64,000 bases of DNA from Rhabditoides inermis. Lineage: Eukaryota > Nematoda > Chromadorea > Rhabditida > Rhabditidae. Shown here in pieces: positions 21,548-33,000 of the stretch; positions within the stretch are counted from its first letter, which is position 1, and every line of letters begins with the position of its first letter. The DNA lies in the NCBI GenBank assembly GCA_963966185.1, contig CAWZYM010000203.1, positions 38,501 to 102,500 of the forward strand, read 5' to 3'. The notes beneath the pieces were generated by a model. That model had not been told where the DNA came from. It did not search any database and saw only the letters and a program-made list of their open reading frames with translations. Both the position numbers and the translations under genes were made by a program.

Positions 21548-22060
21548 CAAGGCCCCCACTAGGAGTAGTTCATTATTATCAATGTTTTTATTCTAGACCA
21601 TTCACGTATTCCGCGCGATTTTTGTTATTGTGTTCCCTTTGCGACTTTAATAATGTTGTTATTCTATTGATATGCTCGACCTCTCGCATGTGTATGACCT
21701 GGTAATGTTGTGGTATGGATTTATCGATTTGATTTCCCGCTCGTTGTTTCTGTTGCTTTCGTGCTTTGGGCTCGTGTGTATCGCGCGGGTTTTCCGTATT
21801 CTTTGCGAATAAACAAATTGTTTGTGCTTTTGTTTATTTGTATAGGACGGGCGGGGTTTCCTTGATCAGAGATTATGACGGAGGGATTAGCCATGAGCAT
21901 TACAGATTATAGGTGAGAGTGACCACATGTTGTGTGCCTTTTTGTTTTCGCATCTGTCATGATTTTCTGATAGATGATAGGAGTGATAGGGCGTGTCGGA
22001 CAAGAGAAGACTGTGTTTATCAATTGTTAATTCGGGAGCGGGAAGAGAGATAGGGGAGAG

Positions 22061-22108
<48 letters not shown>

Positions 22109-22976
22109 TCCGTGCACTTTCGTTCCGTGAGACGAGCGTTTATGGATTCGGCGGGTGGTGGTTTGATGCGTTTTGATTGTCGCTGTCGAATGCGCACTGA
22201 CCCACATCATATCGGAATATAGCAGGCGATCGGCAATCGGCAATCCGCTCCGTCCACTTTCTGTGTTCTGTCCTACCACCCTCTTGTTCCATATCTATAC
22301 TATTATTATGAGTTACAAGATGAAAAAGTATGACCTACATGTTTCCGAAGTTGCACACAGGGTATCAAATTCTTCTCGCTTTCCATCTCTTGATCCAAAG
22401 TAGGTCTTTTCCGATATGATAAGGTTGATTCGGATCTAGTTGTGCTCATATCATGAAAGTCTGATTAGATTGTCAGCTGTTACAGAGATTACCACATAGC
22501 TCGCAAAGGAGTTATAATCCGGAAAGCTTCGAAGCTGGTGTATGTTATGCGCGTATCATTTGCTGTGTTTGTCTTTGTGATTGGGTTGTTTGCTTGTTTC
22601 TCGTTTCTTTGTTTGCCGATTCGTCATTGTTTATGTATTCCGGATGGTGCGTGATGATATCAGTGATATTGATATCATTAGCACGTGTCTATTTTATAAA
22701 AAGGACAAATAGTTGATATCATAGGCTACGTGTTTAACTCTTTTGAACATTGGCACAAGATAACTCATACGGTTCAGAGCTATCGAAGCCCAATCGCGAA
22801 AGCTGTTATATATAGTATCTAGGGATCTAAAGCTCTAGGAAAGATTGTATATCGTCACATCTCCTGCAGTCATAACGCAACCATCTGAACGTACAGCCGA
22901 ATCAATTCTGCTATTCTAATGATGTCATGCTCTATGCTGTTCTCTTTTTCCACAGAAGTTATGTCTTCGAAAATGA
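21548..22976. other. Intergenic: XPO4 3' UTR, then no gene recognised
   Basis: AATAAA at 21808-21813 is a plausible XPO4 poly(A) signal. A (GA)n run lies at 22064-22103. I see no exon with conserved protein content on either strand up to the foldback element. Confidence 0.5.
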
Positions 22977-22978
22977 TA

Positions 22979-23614
22979 CAGTACAAACCGTAACTACTGG
23001 TGAACGTTTAAAATTTTTAAAATTTTAAAATTTTTTTAAGCATTGCTATATCTCGGCTCAGAGAAGGAATTAAGACTTGCACCAAAAGAGAAAGTTGTAG
23101 CGGACGGGTGCTGGCTAAGCGACTGTGTTGCTTGATTTGTAGTTCAAGCTGGCCAAGTAGGAGTTCTACACTAGGAACATTGGGAACATGAAATGACGGC
23201 CGCCACAGGCATCATTTCACCCGCCATGTTTGCGAGTTGAGCGGTGTAATAGAAACAAGCATACGAAAAACTCTGTTTCAGAGTGCGCAGAGTGTGCGCG
23301 CAGACCGGGGACAATCCCATACACTACGAAATTTACGAACACCTATTTTACATATTCTGTTCATTTTCAGCATACATTATATTTATGAAAAGAGATTGTA
23401 TTTTCATTTATTTTTTACGTGCTAGTTGTAGTTTATTCACAAAATTTAGAGTGGTATGCTCCTTTAATAACACTACGCAGTCGCTTAGCCAGCACCATTC
23501 ACTACAACTTTCTCTTTTGGTGCAAGTCGTAATTTCTTCTCTGAGCCGACATATAGCCATGTTTAGAAAGTTTTAAAAACTTTAAACTTTTAAACATAGT
23601 TACGGTTTGTACTG
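22979..23614. mobile_element. Foldback (long inverted repeat) element, TA-flanked
   Basis: The left end CAGTACAAACCGTAACTA and the right end TAGTTACGGTTTGTACTG are inverted copies with TA on both outer sides (22977-22978, 23615-23616). Similarity continues inward about 150 bases on each arm, through the segments reading GCACCAAAAGAGAAAGTTGT and GGTGCTGGCTAAGCGACTG on the left. The ~330-base loop has no coding capacity. A Tc1/mariner-type non-autonomous element is the best reading. Confidence 0.8.
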
Positions 23615-23754
23615 TACGCGAGCGCTGTGTTCTTTCCTATTTTCGAAACACATTGTTGTGTCTTTGGGTGTTTGCGTTTTGAAGGCAGTAGCGAATGTCA
23701 TGTTTCATTTCCAGAATAGAAAACTAACTTTATTGCTTTCTTCTTTCACTTTCC

Positions 23755-24000
23755 CAGTGTCTCTCTTGCCGGCATGACCCGATACAGTAGCCAATAACAT
23801 GTCAGCACAACATGTCTAGTTTCGTCAATATCGATGACTGCTTTGTTTCCATTCCTCTCACTTTCCCTCCCTGACACTGTCTTCCTTGCAGGCATGTCCC
23901 GCGTACCATCGTGTGTCGTTTTGATTCTCATTTTGCTTCCGTCCCCTTTCCTTCTTCTGTCGTTTCCATACTCCCTTCCAGCCATATGTCCCGTGTGCTC
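23755..24000 (+). repeat. Diverged copies of the dehydrogenase translation-start region
   Basis: Three times a pyrimidine tract is followed by AG or CC and a start-like block: gccggcATGACCCG near 23770, ttgcaggcATGTCCCGCGT near 23893, and ccagccatATGTCCCGTGT near 23985. The real start at 24350 reads ATGTCCCGCGTGCGTGGAG. The copies do not continue in frame. Confidence 0.6.
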
Positions 24001-24078
24001 ATATTTTCTCCCTTCTCCTTTTGTATTGTTGAAAAAAATTGTCATTTTCCCTCTTCAAATATCTTCACTCTAGAGCTA

Positions 24079-24344
24079 TAGTCGCCGCCTGGTGGATAGT
24101 TTCTGTTATTGCCAGCCGGGGTCAGTTGGCGAAACTCAGTTTTGAGCGAGAGAGGCCAGACAGCGCGGGAAAGGCTCGAGTGTCGCGCGGCCTCTTTGAT
24201 TCGCGTGCGGGCTTCTTTGATCAATATTGTCGTTTGAATGCGCGCACTTGGGTCTCCTCGCGACTAGAAGGTAGATCGAATGCGACTCGAAGGTAGATCG
24301 ATTTTCTACCGTAATCTGGCGAACTATCTCCCAGAATAATATTA
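24079..24344 (-). mobile_element. MITE family M1, copy c (5' of dehydrogenase ATG)
   Basis: A reverse-orientation copy of M1, TA at 24077-24078 and 24345-24346, ending five bases before the ATG at 24350. Just upstream of it is an acceptor-like tatcttcactctag ending at 24073. Removing the element would place that acceptor nine bases from the ATG, so the insertion seems to have gone between the (trans-)splice site and the start codon. Confidence 0.8.
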
Positions 24345-24349
24345 TAGAC

Positions 24350-25681
24350 ATGTCCCGCGTGCGTGGAGTGTGTCTCGTAACAGGCGCGAGTCGCGGAGTC
24401 GGATTGGCTATTGTGAAGCGGTGAGGAGCTTGCATCATTCATGCTTATCCGATCCCAAAAATGATCCTGACATTCTCGATGGTAGCACAACGATTTCATA
24501 TTGAATGATAATGTTTAGAATTTGAGTGTTTGATAATATGTGCTCGAGAGAGAGAGAGAGAGAGAGAGAGAGGGACAGAGAGAGGGGGGGAGGGAGAGAA
24601 AGAGGGAGAGAGAGATTAACCATATCCCCTGCAGACTGCTGCGCTCCGAGCAGGTGCAGAAGGTGTTTGCGTGCGTGAGGGATACGGACCGGGCAGAGGT
24701 GAGAGGATTGTTTTGAAAATAAAAGCATTTCAAATTTTATCGATAATTCATGGACTCGTTCGATCTCGTAAAGCTTGCAGTCATTTTGAGTATAGTACAT
24801 TTACGATTCACGCACTACTTGAGCATTATGATTATTAGCATGGTTTTTTTTCGGACAAGTAATTTGTGCAGGAGCTCTCTTCCATTTCTGATACCCGTCT
24901 ATGCGTGGTTCGTATGGATGTGGGCAAGGACTGGAGTATCAAAGACGCTGTAGAGATCGTCAGGTGAGAAACTGTATACTGTGTTTTGATTGAAGAGCTT
25001 GATTCTAAGAATCCACACTTGTTGGTTTTTGTTGCATTGTATATGTATATAATATTATTCTGGGAGATAGTTCGCCAGATTACGGTAGAAAATCGATCTA
25101 CCTTCGAGTCACATTCGATCTACCTTCTAGTCGTGAGGAGACCCAAGCGCGCGCTTTCAAACGATAATATTGATCAAAGAAGCCGGCACGCGAATCAAAG
25201 AGGCCGCGCGACACTCGAACATTTGCCCGCGCTGTCTGGTCTCTCTCGCTCGAAACTGAGTTTCGGCATCTGACCCCGGCTGGCAATAACAGAAACTATC
25301 CACCAGGCGGCGACTATATGTATGAGTATGTGACTGTTGTGATGTGAGCTGTGTTGGTTGTTTAGAAATAGAAGATGGAAGTCTTTGGTCTGACAGAATT
25401 CAATTGCAGCAAGCAGGTCGACCACATCAACGTGCTGTTCAACAACGCCGGTATACTGGAGAAGGTGAGTGAAGTTATCTTTAGAGTCGATGTTGATTCT
25501 CTGTCGATGTGATAAGTATACAAAAAAACTCTTTTTTTTTGGTTCCGATGTGTCATTTCTTTATTACTACATTCCACATTTCTTTATTTGTTCAATTGTA
25601 GCCAATTTTGTCAGCAGAAAATACAAAAAAATACAGTTTTGAATGATCACGAGATCACAACTTTATCCATTCAAGAGAGTG

Positions 25682-25720
<39 letters not shown>

Positions 25721-25852
25721 GAGAGAGAGGGCGAGAGAGAGGGAGAGAGAGAGAGGGAGAGGGAGAGAGAGGGAGAGATAGAGAGAGAGGGAGAGAGTGA
25801 GAGGGAGAGAGAGAGGGAGGGAGGGAGGGAGGGAGGGAGGGAGGGAGGGAGG

Positions 25853-25898
<46 letters not shown>

Positions 25899-27403
25899 GG
25901 GAGAGAGAGAGAGGGAGAGAGAGAGAGAGAGGGAGAGAGAGAGGGAGAGAGAGAGGGAGAGAGAGAGGGAGAGAGAGAGAGGGAGAGAGAGAGAGAGTTC
26001 CCTCTTCCAGTCGGGCGGCTCTCTCCCCGGCGCCGACCGCTCCGCCTGGCTGCGCCACTTCGACACCAATGTAGTCGCCTACGCCATGGTCATACAGGTA
26101 CGGGCTCCTGTTTGTTTGTTTTCATTCAGATTCCGTTTTGTGATATTGTGAATAGCAGATTCGTCTTCAATATTGTGTAAATAGTAGACTCTTCTTTGAT
26201 ATTGTGTGAATAGTAGATACGCGATTAGGCTTTATATAGTTTGTATGACATCGCCACATCGCCTATTGTATAGTTTGCCATGATCATACAGCTAGGGCTT
26301 TTGGGTTTTTCTCATTTGTTTTTTTCGCTCTCTGTACAACTTCATTTTTGTGAAATTTCGTGCGCTATTGGTCATACAGGTAGAGGGCTCCTGATTTATC
26401 TCATTCAGGCACAACTTCTTTAACATTGTGTAAATAGGGTCATACAGGTGGGGATTCTGGGTTTTTCTCCTTCCGGCACAACTTCATTGATATTTTTGTC
26501 ATGGTCATACAGGTATCGCTCCTGGTTTTTATCTCATTTGTTTTTTTCTCTCTATGTACAACTTCATTTTTGTGTCAAGTATTGTGTAGCGCTATTAGAC
26601 TTTACAGTTACGCTATGGTCATACCGGTAGGGCTCCCGGTTTCTCTTTCATGTACAACTTTTTTATTGTTGGTATTGCGTTTTTCTCACTACTCATAGAG
26701 AGTAGACAAGCCGTACCAATTGTTCTCAGCCGAAAACAAGACAGAGCCTTGGCTTATAACGACTGTAAACATCTTCATTTTTGTGAAATTTTGTTATTAT
26801 GTAGCTATTAGGCAGTTGGTGCACTTATTGGTTTCCTTTTTTGGATGTTGGATCTTTGAGTTGGTCAATCAATGGCGAAACAAAAATGTTACCATTTGAA
26901 CGTGAAACAGCTCAAACACTTGCTGTGAAACGTATGTCTTCAAACACTCGAATATCGCCATTTTTTAAATGACATCACATATATCCATAACTCACTCTAA
27001 ATTCATTCACTCTAAAACAATTTTGGATTATCAAGGGCTTTTCACTATAATCCCAACAAGATCCAGAAACTCAAACGAATTTAGAATTGTGCTTTCATTT
27101 GATATTTGATAACAATGGCCAAAAAAGCACATTTATTAGTAGACCTTTTGTATCTGGAATGCCTTACCTTCTGACGTTGTACATATCCGTGACCACACCT
27201 CTTTTAAACAACACCTATCCTCCCTAGAATTAATGACACTGTCTAAAATCCGTCGTATTTGAGCACATCCATGTTTTTCCTTTCCTTTTGTATCATATCA
27301 TGTTATCTATCGTTCATGTTATGTATGTAACCCTTTCACACATACCAATGTCGTACTCTATTTTTTCCTGTTTTGCAATGTCTCTGTTTATGTAACACGG
27401 CAA

Positions 27404-27466
<63 letters not shown>

Positions 27467-29262
27467 ATATATATATATAATATAGGGCGTAAAACCAGAA
27501 CAATAACAGCTCTCTTTCCGTCTTTCGCTGATCTAGCCTAAAACGCGCGTTGCGAGAATAGAACAAATAGAACTATAGCTCTATAGCAGTATCCGGTATC
27601 ACTGAGGAACTACAGGAACTTCATTTTTAATGTTTGAAAGTCATTGTGGGAAACAGTAACTCGTTAACACTTGAAAGTGAACGTGCACAAATGCAAATCT
27701 CTGCTGTGAAACGTACACGCTTCACGATCTGCATTCAAAAGATTACCAAACAGTGTGTTTCGAAGGCGGTTGGAAGACGCTTTTCGATGAGCTACTGACC
27801 ACAGACCTTTCGAGGAGTTGCTGCCTCTGCTGGAGCACTCTGTGTCCCTGCAGCAGACGGCGAGCATCTACAACATCAGCGGAGGCATGGGCAGCATTGC
27901 GAATAGGTGAGAGCAGGGTGCATATAATTATGAACATTACTGTATATTATTATACAACACCAGCGAACGGTGGCAAACGTCTGAAGAGTCTGATTGTCCA
28001 ACTCACTTCGTCCCTATCCTTGATTGAATGAGACGAACATGCATCATCCGTGTTGTTTGAAAAGAGAGAAAGCTACTAGAGAACTACTACCAGTGCTTCA
28101 TTCACAGGTTCATTCTGGAAATCGAATGGTGTCGACTTTGTGTTCGATTCGGCGATTCAAGCATGTCTTTCAGGGCATATACTGGTCGGGTGCCGTTCGG
28201 CAACATTGCCTACACCGCGAGCAAGGTACGTGCCAGCTTACCTGACCGATGCGTTCCACACACAGTCGGTATAGCATGAATGATCTGTATTTTTATACTT
28301 TGAATCTACTACCACTAGAGATGGTCCGGTTAACCGTCATTTCGGTTATTTTTCCGGTTTTCGGTTATTTAACCGGTTCGGTTAACCGGTTAACCGAAAC
28401 CGTTTTGATTTCGGTTAACCGGTTAACCGAACCGAAAAACCGTGACAGAAACCGGTTCGGTTAACCGAACCGGTTAACCGAATCGTTCGGTTAACCGGTT
28501 AAACCGAACCGAAAAACCGTGAAGAGTTTAACCGGACCATCTCTAACTACCACTCTACCGTCCCGGCGCTACTCTGTGAATAATTGATGTATGAGTTATG
28601 ATCACATAATGCGATAAATGTTAAATGGATATGATCTTTCTTAAAGGAACAGTGGCGACTTATTTCTGCCACAACCTGCCACAACTCCTCATTTTCACAC
28701 TAGCAAAACATTTGGCAGGAATCGAACCCGCCAAGCTCGGGGGCCACAACGCAGCGCACATGCACTGAGCCATGCAGCAAGTGAGAGCGTCGTTCATTTG
28801 CGCTTATGTCTCCGACCCCAACGTGCAGTATTGAAGCGTTGGCGGGTAATTCAAACTTTCGTCTTTCGCATCCGTGGCAGTGGCAGATACGAACGTAACG
28901 CAGAATCGTCGTTCTTTCGCGAAAATTGCAAATGTGTTAGGTTCATATATTTTTTAATAATACTCCGAATCTAAAATAAGTCGCCATTGTTTCTTTAAGG
29001 CGCGGTCAGACTCGATTATGTATCAAAAAGCTGCTTTATGATGACACTTTCAGCGGATCTTTCTGAGGATGCGCGGCCGTTTGAGATCTTTCTGAGGATC
29101 TTTTGCGAGCAAAAGAGTCTGACCTCTTCCTTGCAGGCCGCCGTGAACCAGCTCTCCTCGCAGCTGGCGCACTTCCATCCCTCCCTGCTCACTCTGGCAC
29201 TCTGTCCCGGATGGGTGCGGACCAGCATGGGAGGAGAGGACGGGTTGTGCGATACGCAGGTG

Positions 29263-29331
<69 letters not shown>

Positions 29332-29442
29332 GCTCTTTCATTCCAGGAAGCAGTGGATAAGCTGATCGATACTCTGGAGACGATTGGAATGGAGAGGAAT
29401 GGATCGTTTATGAACAAAGATGGACAAGACATCCCCTATTGA
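24350..29442 (+). CDS. Short-chain dehydrogenase/reductase (sniffer-like SDR)
   Basis: Exons 24350-24420, 24635-24698, 24872-24963, 25410-25464, 26011-26097, 27815-27906, 28174-28225, 29137-29259 and 29347-29442 give 243 residues, a standard classical SDR. Motifs in order: cofactor loop TGASRGVG (residues ~10-17), VVRMDV, the NNAG strand motif, FDTNVV, active-site serine in YNISGGMGSI, the catalytic YTASK, and CPGWVRTSMGG, the P-G motif after the active site. It should be an NAD(P)-dependent cytosolic carbonyl reductase of the sniffer/C-factor-like group; substrate unknown. The exon 6 acceptor (tttcgag) is non-standard, so this exon start is the least sure. Introns contain M1, a hAT MITE, a piggyBac-type MITE and repeated exon-edge copies. 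Confidence 0.9.
25050..25316 (+). mobile_element. MITE family M1, copy d (dehydrogenase intron 3)
   Basis: About 267 bases flanked by TA, starting TAATATTATTCTGGGAGATA and ending GGCGGCGACTA, nearly the same as copies b and c. High similarity among b, c and d suggests recent activity. Confidence 0.85.
25677..25998. repeat. GA-rich low-complexity tract
   Basis: GAGA and GGGA units run for about 320 bases in dehydrogenase intron 4, ending just before the exon 5 acceptor. Frames of 130-143 residues of Arg/Glu or Ser/Leu on both strands are artefacts. Similar shorter tracts occur at 8763-8980, 14549-14655, 22064-22103, 24545-24615, 29263-29330 (CT), 36361-36546 and 63483-63655. Confidence 0.9.
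26270..26640 (+). repeat. Repeated copies of exon 5 donor junction in dehydrogenase intron 5
   Basis: The real exon 5 end reads GCCATGGTCATACAG|GTACGGGCTCC at 26083-26108. Diverged copies follow at about 26278, 26368, 26438, 26500 and 26615, each with the tcataca/ccgg core followed in most by GTAG, GTGG or GTAT and a GGGCTCC- or GCTCC-like tail. Confidence 0.8.
27403..27477. repeat. (AATA)n microsatellite
   Basis: About 16 tandem AATA units followed by a short (AT)n, within dehydrogenase intron 5. Confidence 0.95.
28316..28545. mobile_element. hAT-type MITE made of GGTTAACC palindromes
   Basis: The ends TAGAGATGGTCCGGTTAA and TTTAACCGGACCATCTCTA are inverted repeats. The flanks are a perfect 8-base duplication, ACTACCAC at 28308-28315 and 28546-28553, as left by hAT transposases. 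The inside is almost wholly reiterated CGGTTAACCGGTT in both directions, so it can form many alternative hairpins. It lies in dehydrogenase intron 7. Confidence 0.88.
28645..28994 (-). mobile_element. piggyBac-type MITE with tRNA-like core, copy 1
   Basis: About 350 bases with TTAA on both sides (28641-28644, 28995-28998). Ends are AGGAACAGTGGCGACTTATT and, inverted, AGAAACAATGGCGACTTATT. On the minus strand the inside has an A box TGGCTCAGTGC (28762-28772) and a perfect B box GGTTCGATTCC (28718-28728), 33 bases apart, like a tRNA gene. A second copy is at 56459-56807. It sits in dehydrogenase intron 7. Confidence 0.85.
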
Positions 29443-30053
29443 TCGACTATCGATTGAGTAATTTATCTATTATAGATTATAGGTTAACTATAGAATCTAC
29501 AAAACATTCCATCCAGATCGCCAGCAGTGCCTTTTTCAGTCAATGTACATAAACCAATTTTGCTTTTCCATTGCAACCATTCGATAGAGGCCACAGTCAT
29601 ACAATTTTATTAAATATTATAAAACTCCGAGAGCATCTCTCTGCATAAAATAATAACGTACAACACGGGCGGGCTGGTTGCATTGTCTCTATGTACAACT
29701 ATTGCGAAATATGGATTGCGAAATATGGGAGGGATACGGTAAGTAGAAGCTGTAAGTGGATGTGGGTGGTGTAAAATGCGATCATAAGAGATCCTAAATA
29801 ATAATGCGACTACAAATCGACATGCAAACAATATAAAACGGATGTTGTGAACGTAAACAAAGGAATAACAAAACAGGCACTGGGTGGCAAGAGAGACAAT
29901 TGCTGGCGGGGAAATGGCAAGGGGTCATGGATTGTAAAACGGTAAACCATAAGATAGTGGTCGAACTACAGTAGTGTTGAAATGGTAAAAACAGCATACA
30001 TGGGAGAGAGTACCGTAAGCTACAGTATGCGGTACCGTGGCTACCGTAATCTC
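29443..30053. other. Intergenic between convergent genes
   Basis: Holds the 3' ends of the dehydrogenase (+) and Wnt (-) genes. TTTATT at 29606-29611 is an AATAAA on the minus strand, about 440 bases from the Wnt stop. No gene or repeat recognised. Confidence 0.45.
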
Positions 30054-33000
30054 TCACCTACAGTAGTGTCGTTCGACGACGCGACTGCACGTCTTGCACT
30101 TGACCTCGCAGCACCACACGAACACGCACTGACATGGCTCCTGCACCACCTCGCGAATGGAGGTGTAGCCTGAATGAGGGTACGGTAAGTACTATTTGCA
30201 TATTCCCCAGTATAAATAATCAATCTACGTAGCCTGAACGAAGACGGTGCGTACGGTAAGTCTTCCTTTTCCCTAGTTGTCTGTTTATTCGAAACAGGTC
30301 CTTCAAAACGATCAAGAAGTCAGTAAATCAGTCAGCAAAAAACTGACCGCTACACAGCTTGGTTCCAACTTGAGAACCAGCGACCAAATCTCAACTACAG
30401 TAGCCCTATACAATCTACAGTAAGCTACAGTAACCCCCGTACCGTACCTCGTCCGCAGCAGATCTGGTCGCACGCGCCCTCCTTGCACTCGCGTCCCTTG
30501 GAAGAGGCGGGCGCCGTCTGACAGTAGTCCGGCGACGGGTCGAGGAACACCAGCTCGTTCTTGCTCGCCTGAACCAGTACAGTATTCCCAGCAATATACA
30601 GTAACCCGAACAGAGTACAGTAACCCCAAGTGACGAACTGAAGGAAGTACGGTAAGGTTTGGCAGATCCAGAAAACCCACGATAACTCAAATGATGTGAG
30701 CAACACTCGTACAGTAACCCCCATCCCCTACCGAGTGGTTCTTGAGTAACACATCTAAGTAACTCTGAAGTAACTCTGAAAGGTACAGTGACCCAAACAA
30801 AGTACAGTAACCCACCGAGTGGTTCTTGTCTCGCTTGACTCCGCTCGCCTGCTCCTCGAACCCCTTCAGGTAGCGGCCATAGCGTCCCGCGTCGGGCGCC
30901 GGCTGCGGACGCACCATCAGCTGCGTGGCGTGCGGCTGCACCGTGACCTTGAGAGGGGTATGGTAAGGGGTACGGAACGGGGGGTACGGTAGATTAGAGG
31001 GGGTACTGTAGAGTAGTGAGAGAACGGTAGTTTAGATGCGGTAAGAGTTAGAGAGGATACGGTATGTTAGAGGGTACGGTAGGTTAAAGAGGATACTGTA
31101 CTTCAAATTCGAAGTACAGTACCTGTTGGGCGTACTCGTACTTGTCCTTGAGCTCGAGCGCGAACTCCTCGAACTTGGGAACGACCTGGAAAGGAAGGGG
31201 GTGAGATGTTAAGTTATAAGTAATTATCAATTACTATCCGCCAGTGAAACGAAATCAAAAAAATTCCCTCCCTCTCTCTCCTCTCCCTCCCTCTCTCCCT
31301 CTCTCCCCTCTCTCCCCTCCCTCCCTCTCTCCCCTCCCTCCCTCCCTCCCTCGCTCCCTCCCTACCTCCCTCCCCTCCCTCCCTCTCTCCCACCTTCCAG
31401 CACGTCTTCGTGACGCAGCTGCCGGACACTCCGTGGCACTTGCACTCCTTCTTCACAGCCTTCGACAGAAGCCGGCGGCCCACGCGGTTGTTGTGCAGGT
31501 TCATCAGAGCGCTGAAAAGTCGGTACGTTGAGGTTGACGAGGAAGGTATAGTTCTAGATAGGTAGTTCGTGATAGACCATGATAGATGTCGAGTCAGCTC
31601 GCGACAATATTGTACAAAACGAAAGAGTCAGGAGATTCGAATCCCAATAAACGGAAACTCGCAGCTGCATTAAACAAAGCACATACTGTTTCTACCTTAT
31701 CCCCTGACAGTTGTGCAGTCCGATTGCAATTTCGAAACCCGCATATTCCAATTCATGAAAAACCCACCGCGCATCGCTGTGCTGCTTGTCGGCATCGTCG
31801 ATGAACCTCCTGCCGAACGTGTTCCCGTACTTGACATTGTCGCTGCACCCGCTCCACACAAAGGTCGACGAGCGAGGGGAGGATGCGGGCGTGGGACCGC
31901 AGCCACAGTCCGCGATCAGACCCTGAGAAAGGCGATTTTTTTTCAAAAAGAGAATGACGTCATTGAACAGATCAGGCCCCGAGGATAGGAAAATGGTCCG
32001 AACTTCTTCTCAATACTTTGCCGTGTTCAAAAAACCGCGTCGTTAAACGTTATAAGCATGCTTCAATAGATGCTCAAGTACACGGTACTTTGAATTTCCG
32101 CTACCATACCCCCGGGTAACGTATATACCTTTGCGCACGCTTTGGCGAGCGAGTGCGTCACTCCGGCGGCGGCAATCGCGTACACGTAGGCAGACTCCTT
32201 CGAGGCAACTGAAACAAGTACTGTAAGTATACCGTGTTTCCGGCTACAGTAACTCAGTTCATACTACAGTACCACAGTTCATACTACAGTACCACAGTTC
32301 ATACTACAGTACCACAGTTCACACTACAGCACCCCAATTTGATACCGTACTCACTCTTGAGGGGCGCTGTGCCGAATCCGCGTCCGTTGGTGGTGCAGTT
32401 CCAGAGTTGATCGGCGAACGCCGACTGGCACTCGCGAATCGCCATCCGCAGACCGTTCGCCTAGAGATTCACAGTACAGTAACCCTCGGTAAAAGTACAG
32501 TATCCAAATCCCAGCTACCATACCATACCATTATGGGCTACCGTACCATGTACTTGATGGCGTTCAGATCAAATTTCAAAGAACAGTACCCCGAATCCCA
32601 TCTACCGTACCATGTACTTGATGGCGTCGGGATGTCGGGCGCAGAGGTCGCGTTGTTTGGCAGACAGTCCGGGAATGAGGCTGCACGCAGACGGGTGCAC
32701 TGGTCGGGTAGAGTCGCCCAGTTCGGCCAGCATCCTGAGAAGGGTACGGTATGATGAATAAAGCATACGGTAGGGTGAATTTAGGGTACTGTAGGATAAG
32801 GGTACTGTACTTCAACTGTAGTGATCCCATATGGATTACAAGTATTACAACTACAGGGACTAGAGTCGCCCAGTTCAGCAAGCATCCTGAACGGAGTACG
32901 GTATGATGAATGAGGGATACTGTAGGGTGAATTGAGGGTAGTGTACTTTTTCTCTGGCATCGCGTTTCATGACCACTTCTCAGGTGTTATTATAACACTG

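Noticed and set aside
25643..26074. Frames of 130-143 codons rich in Arg/Glu or Ser/Leu
   Set aside because: Translations of the GA-rich tract; only the last 87 bases belong to a real exon, in another frame context.
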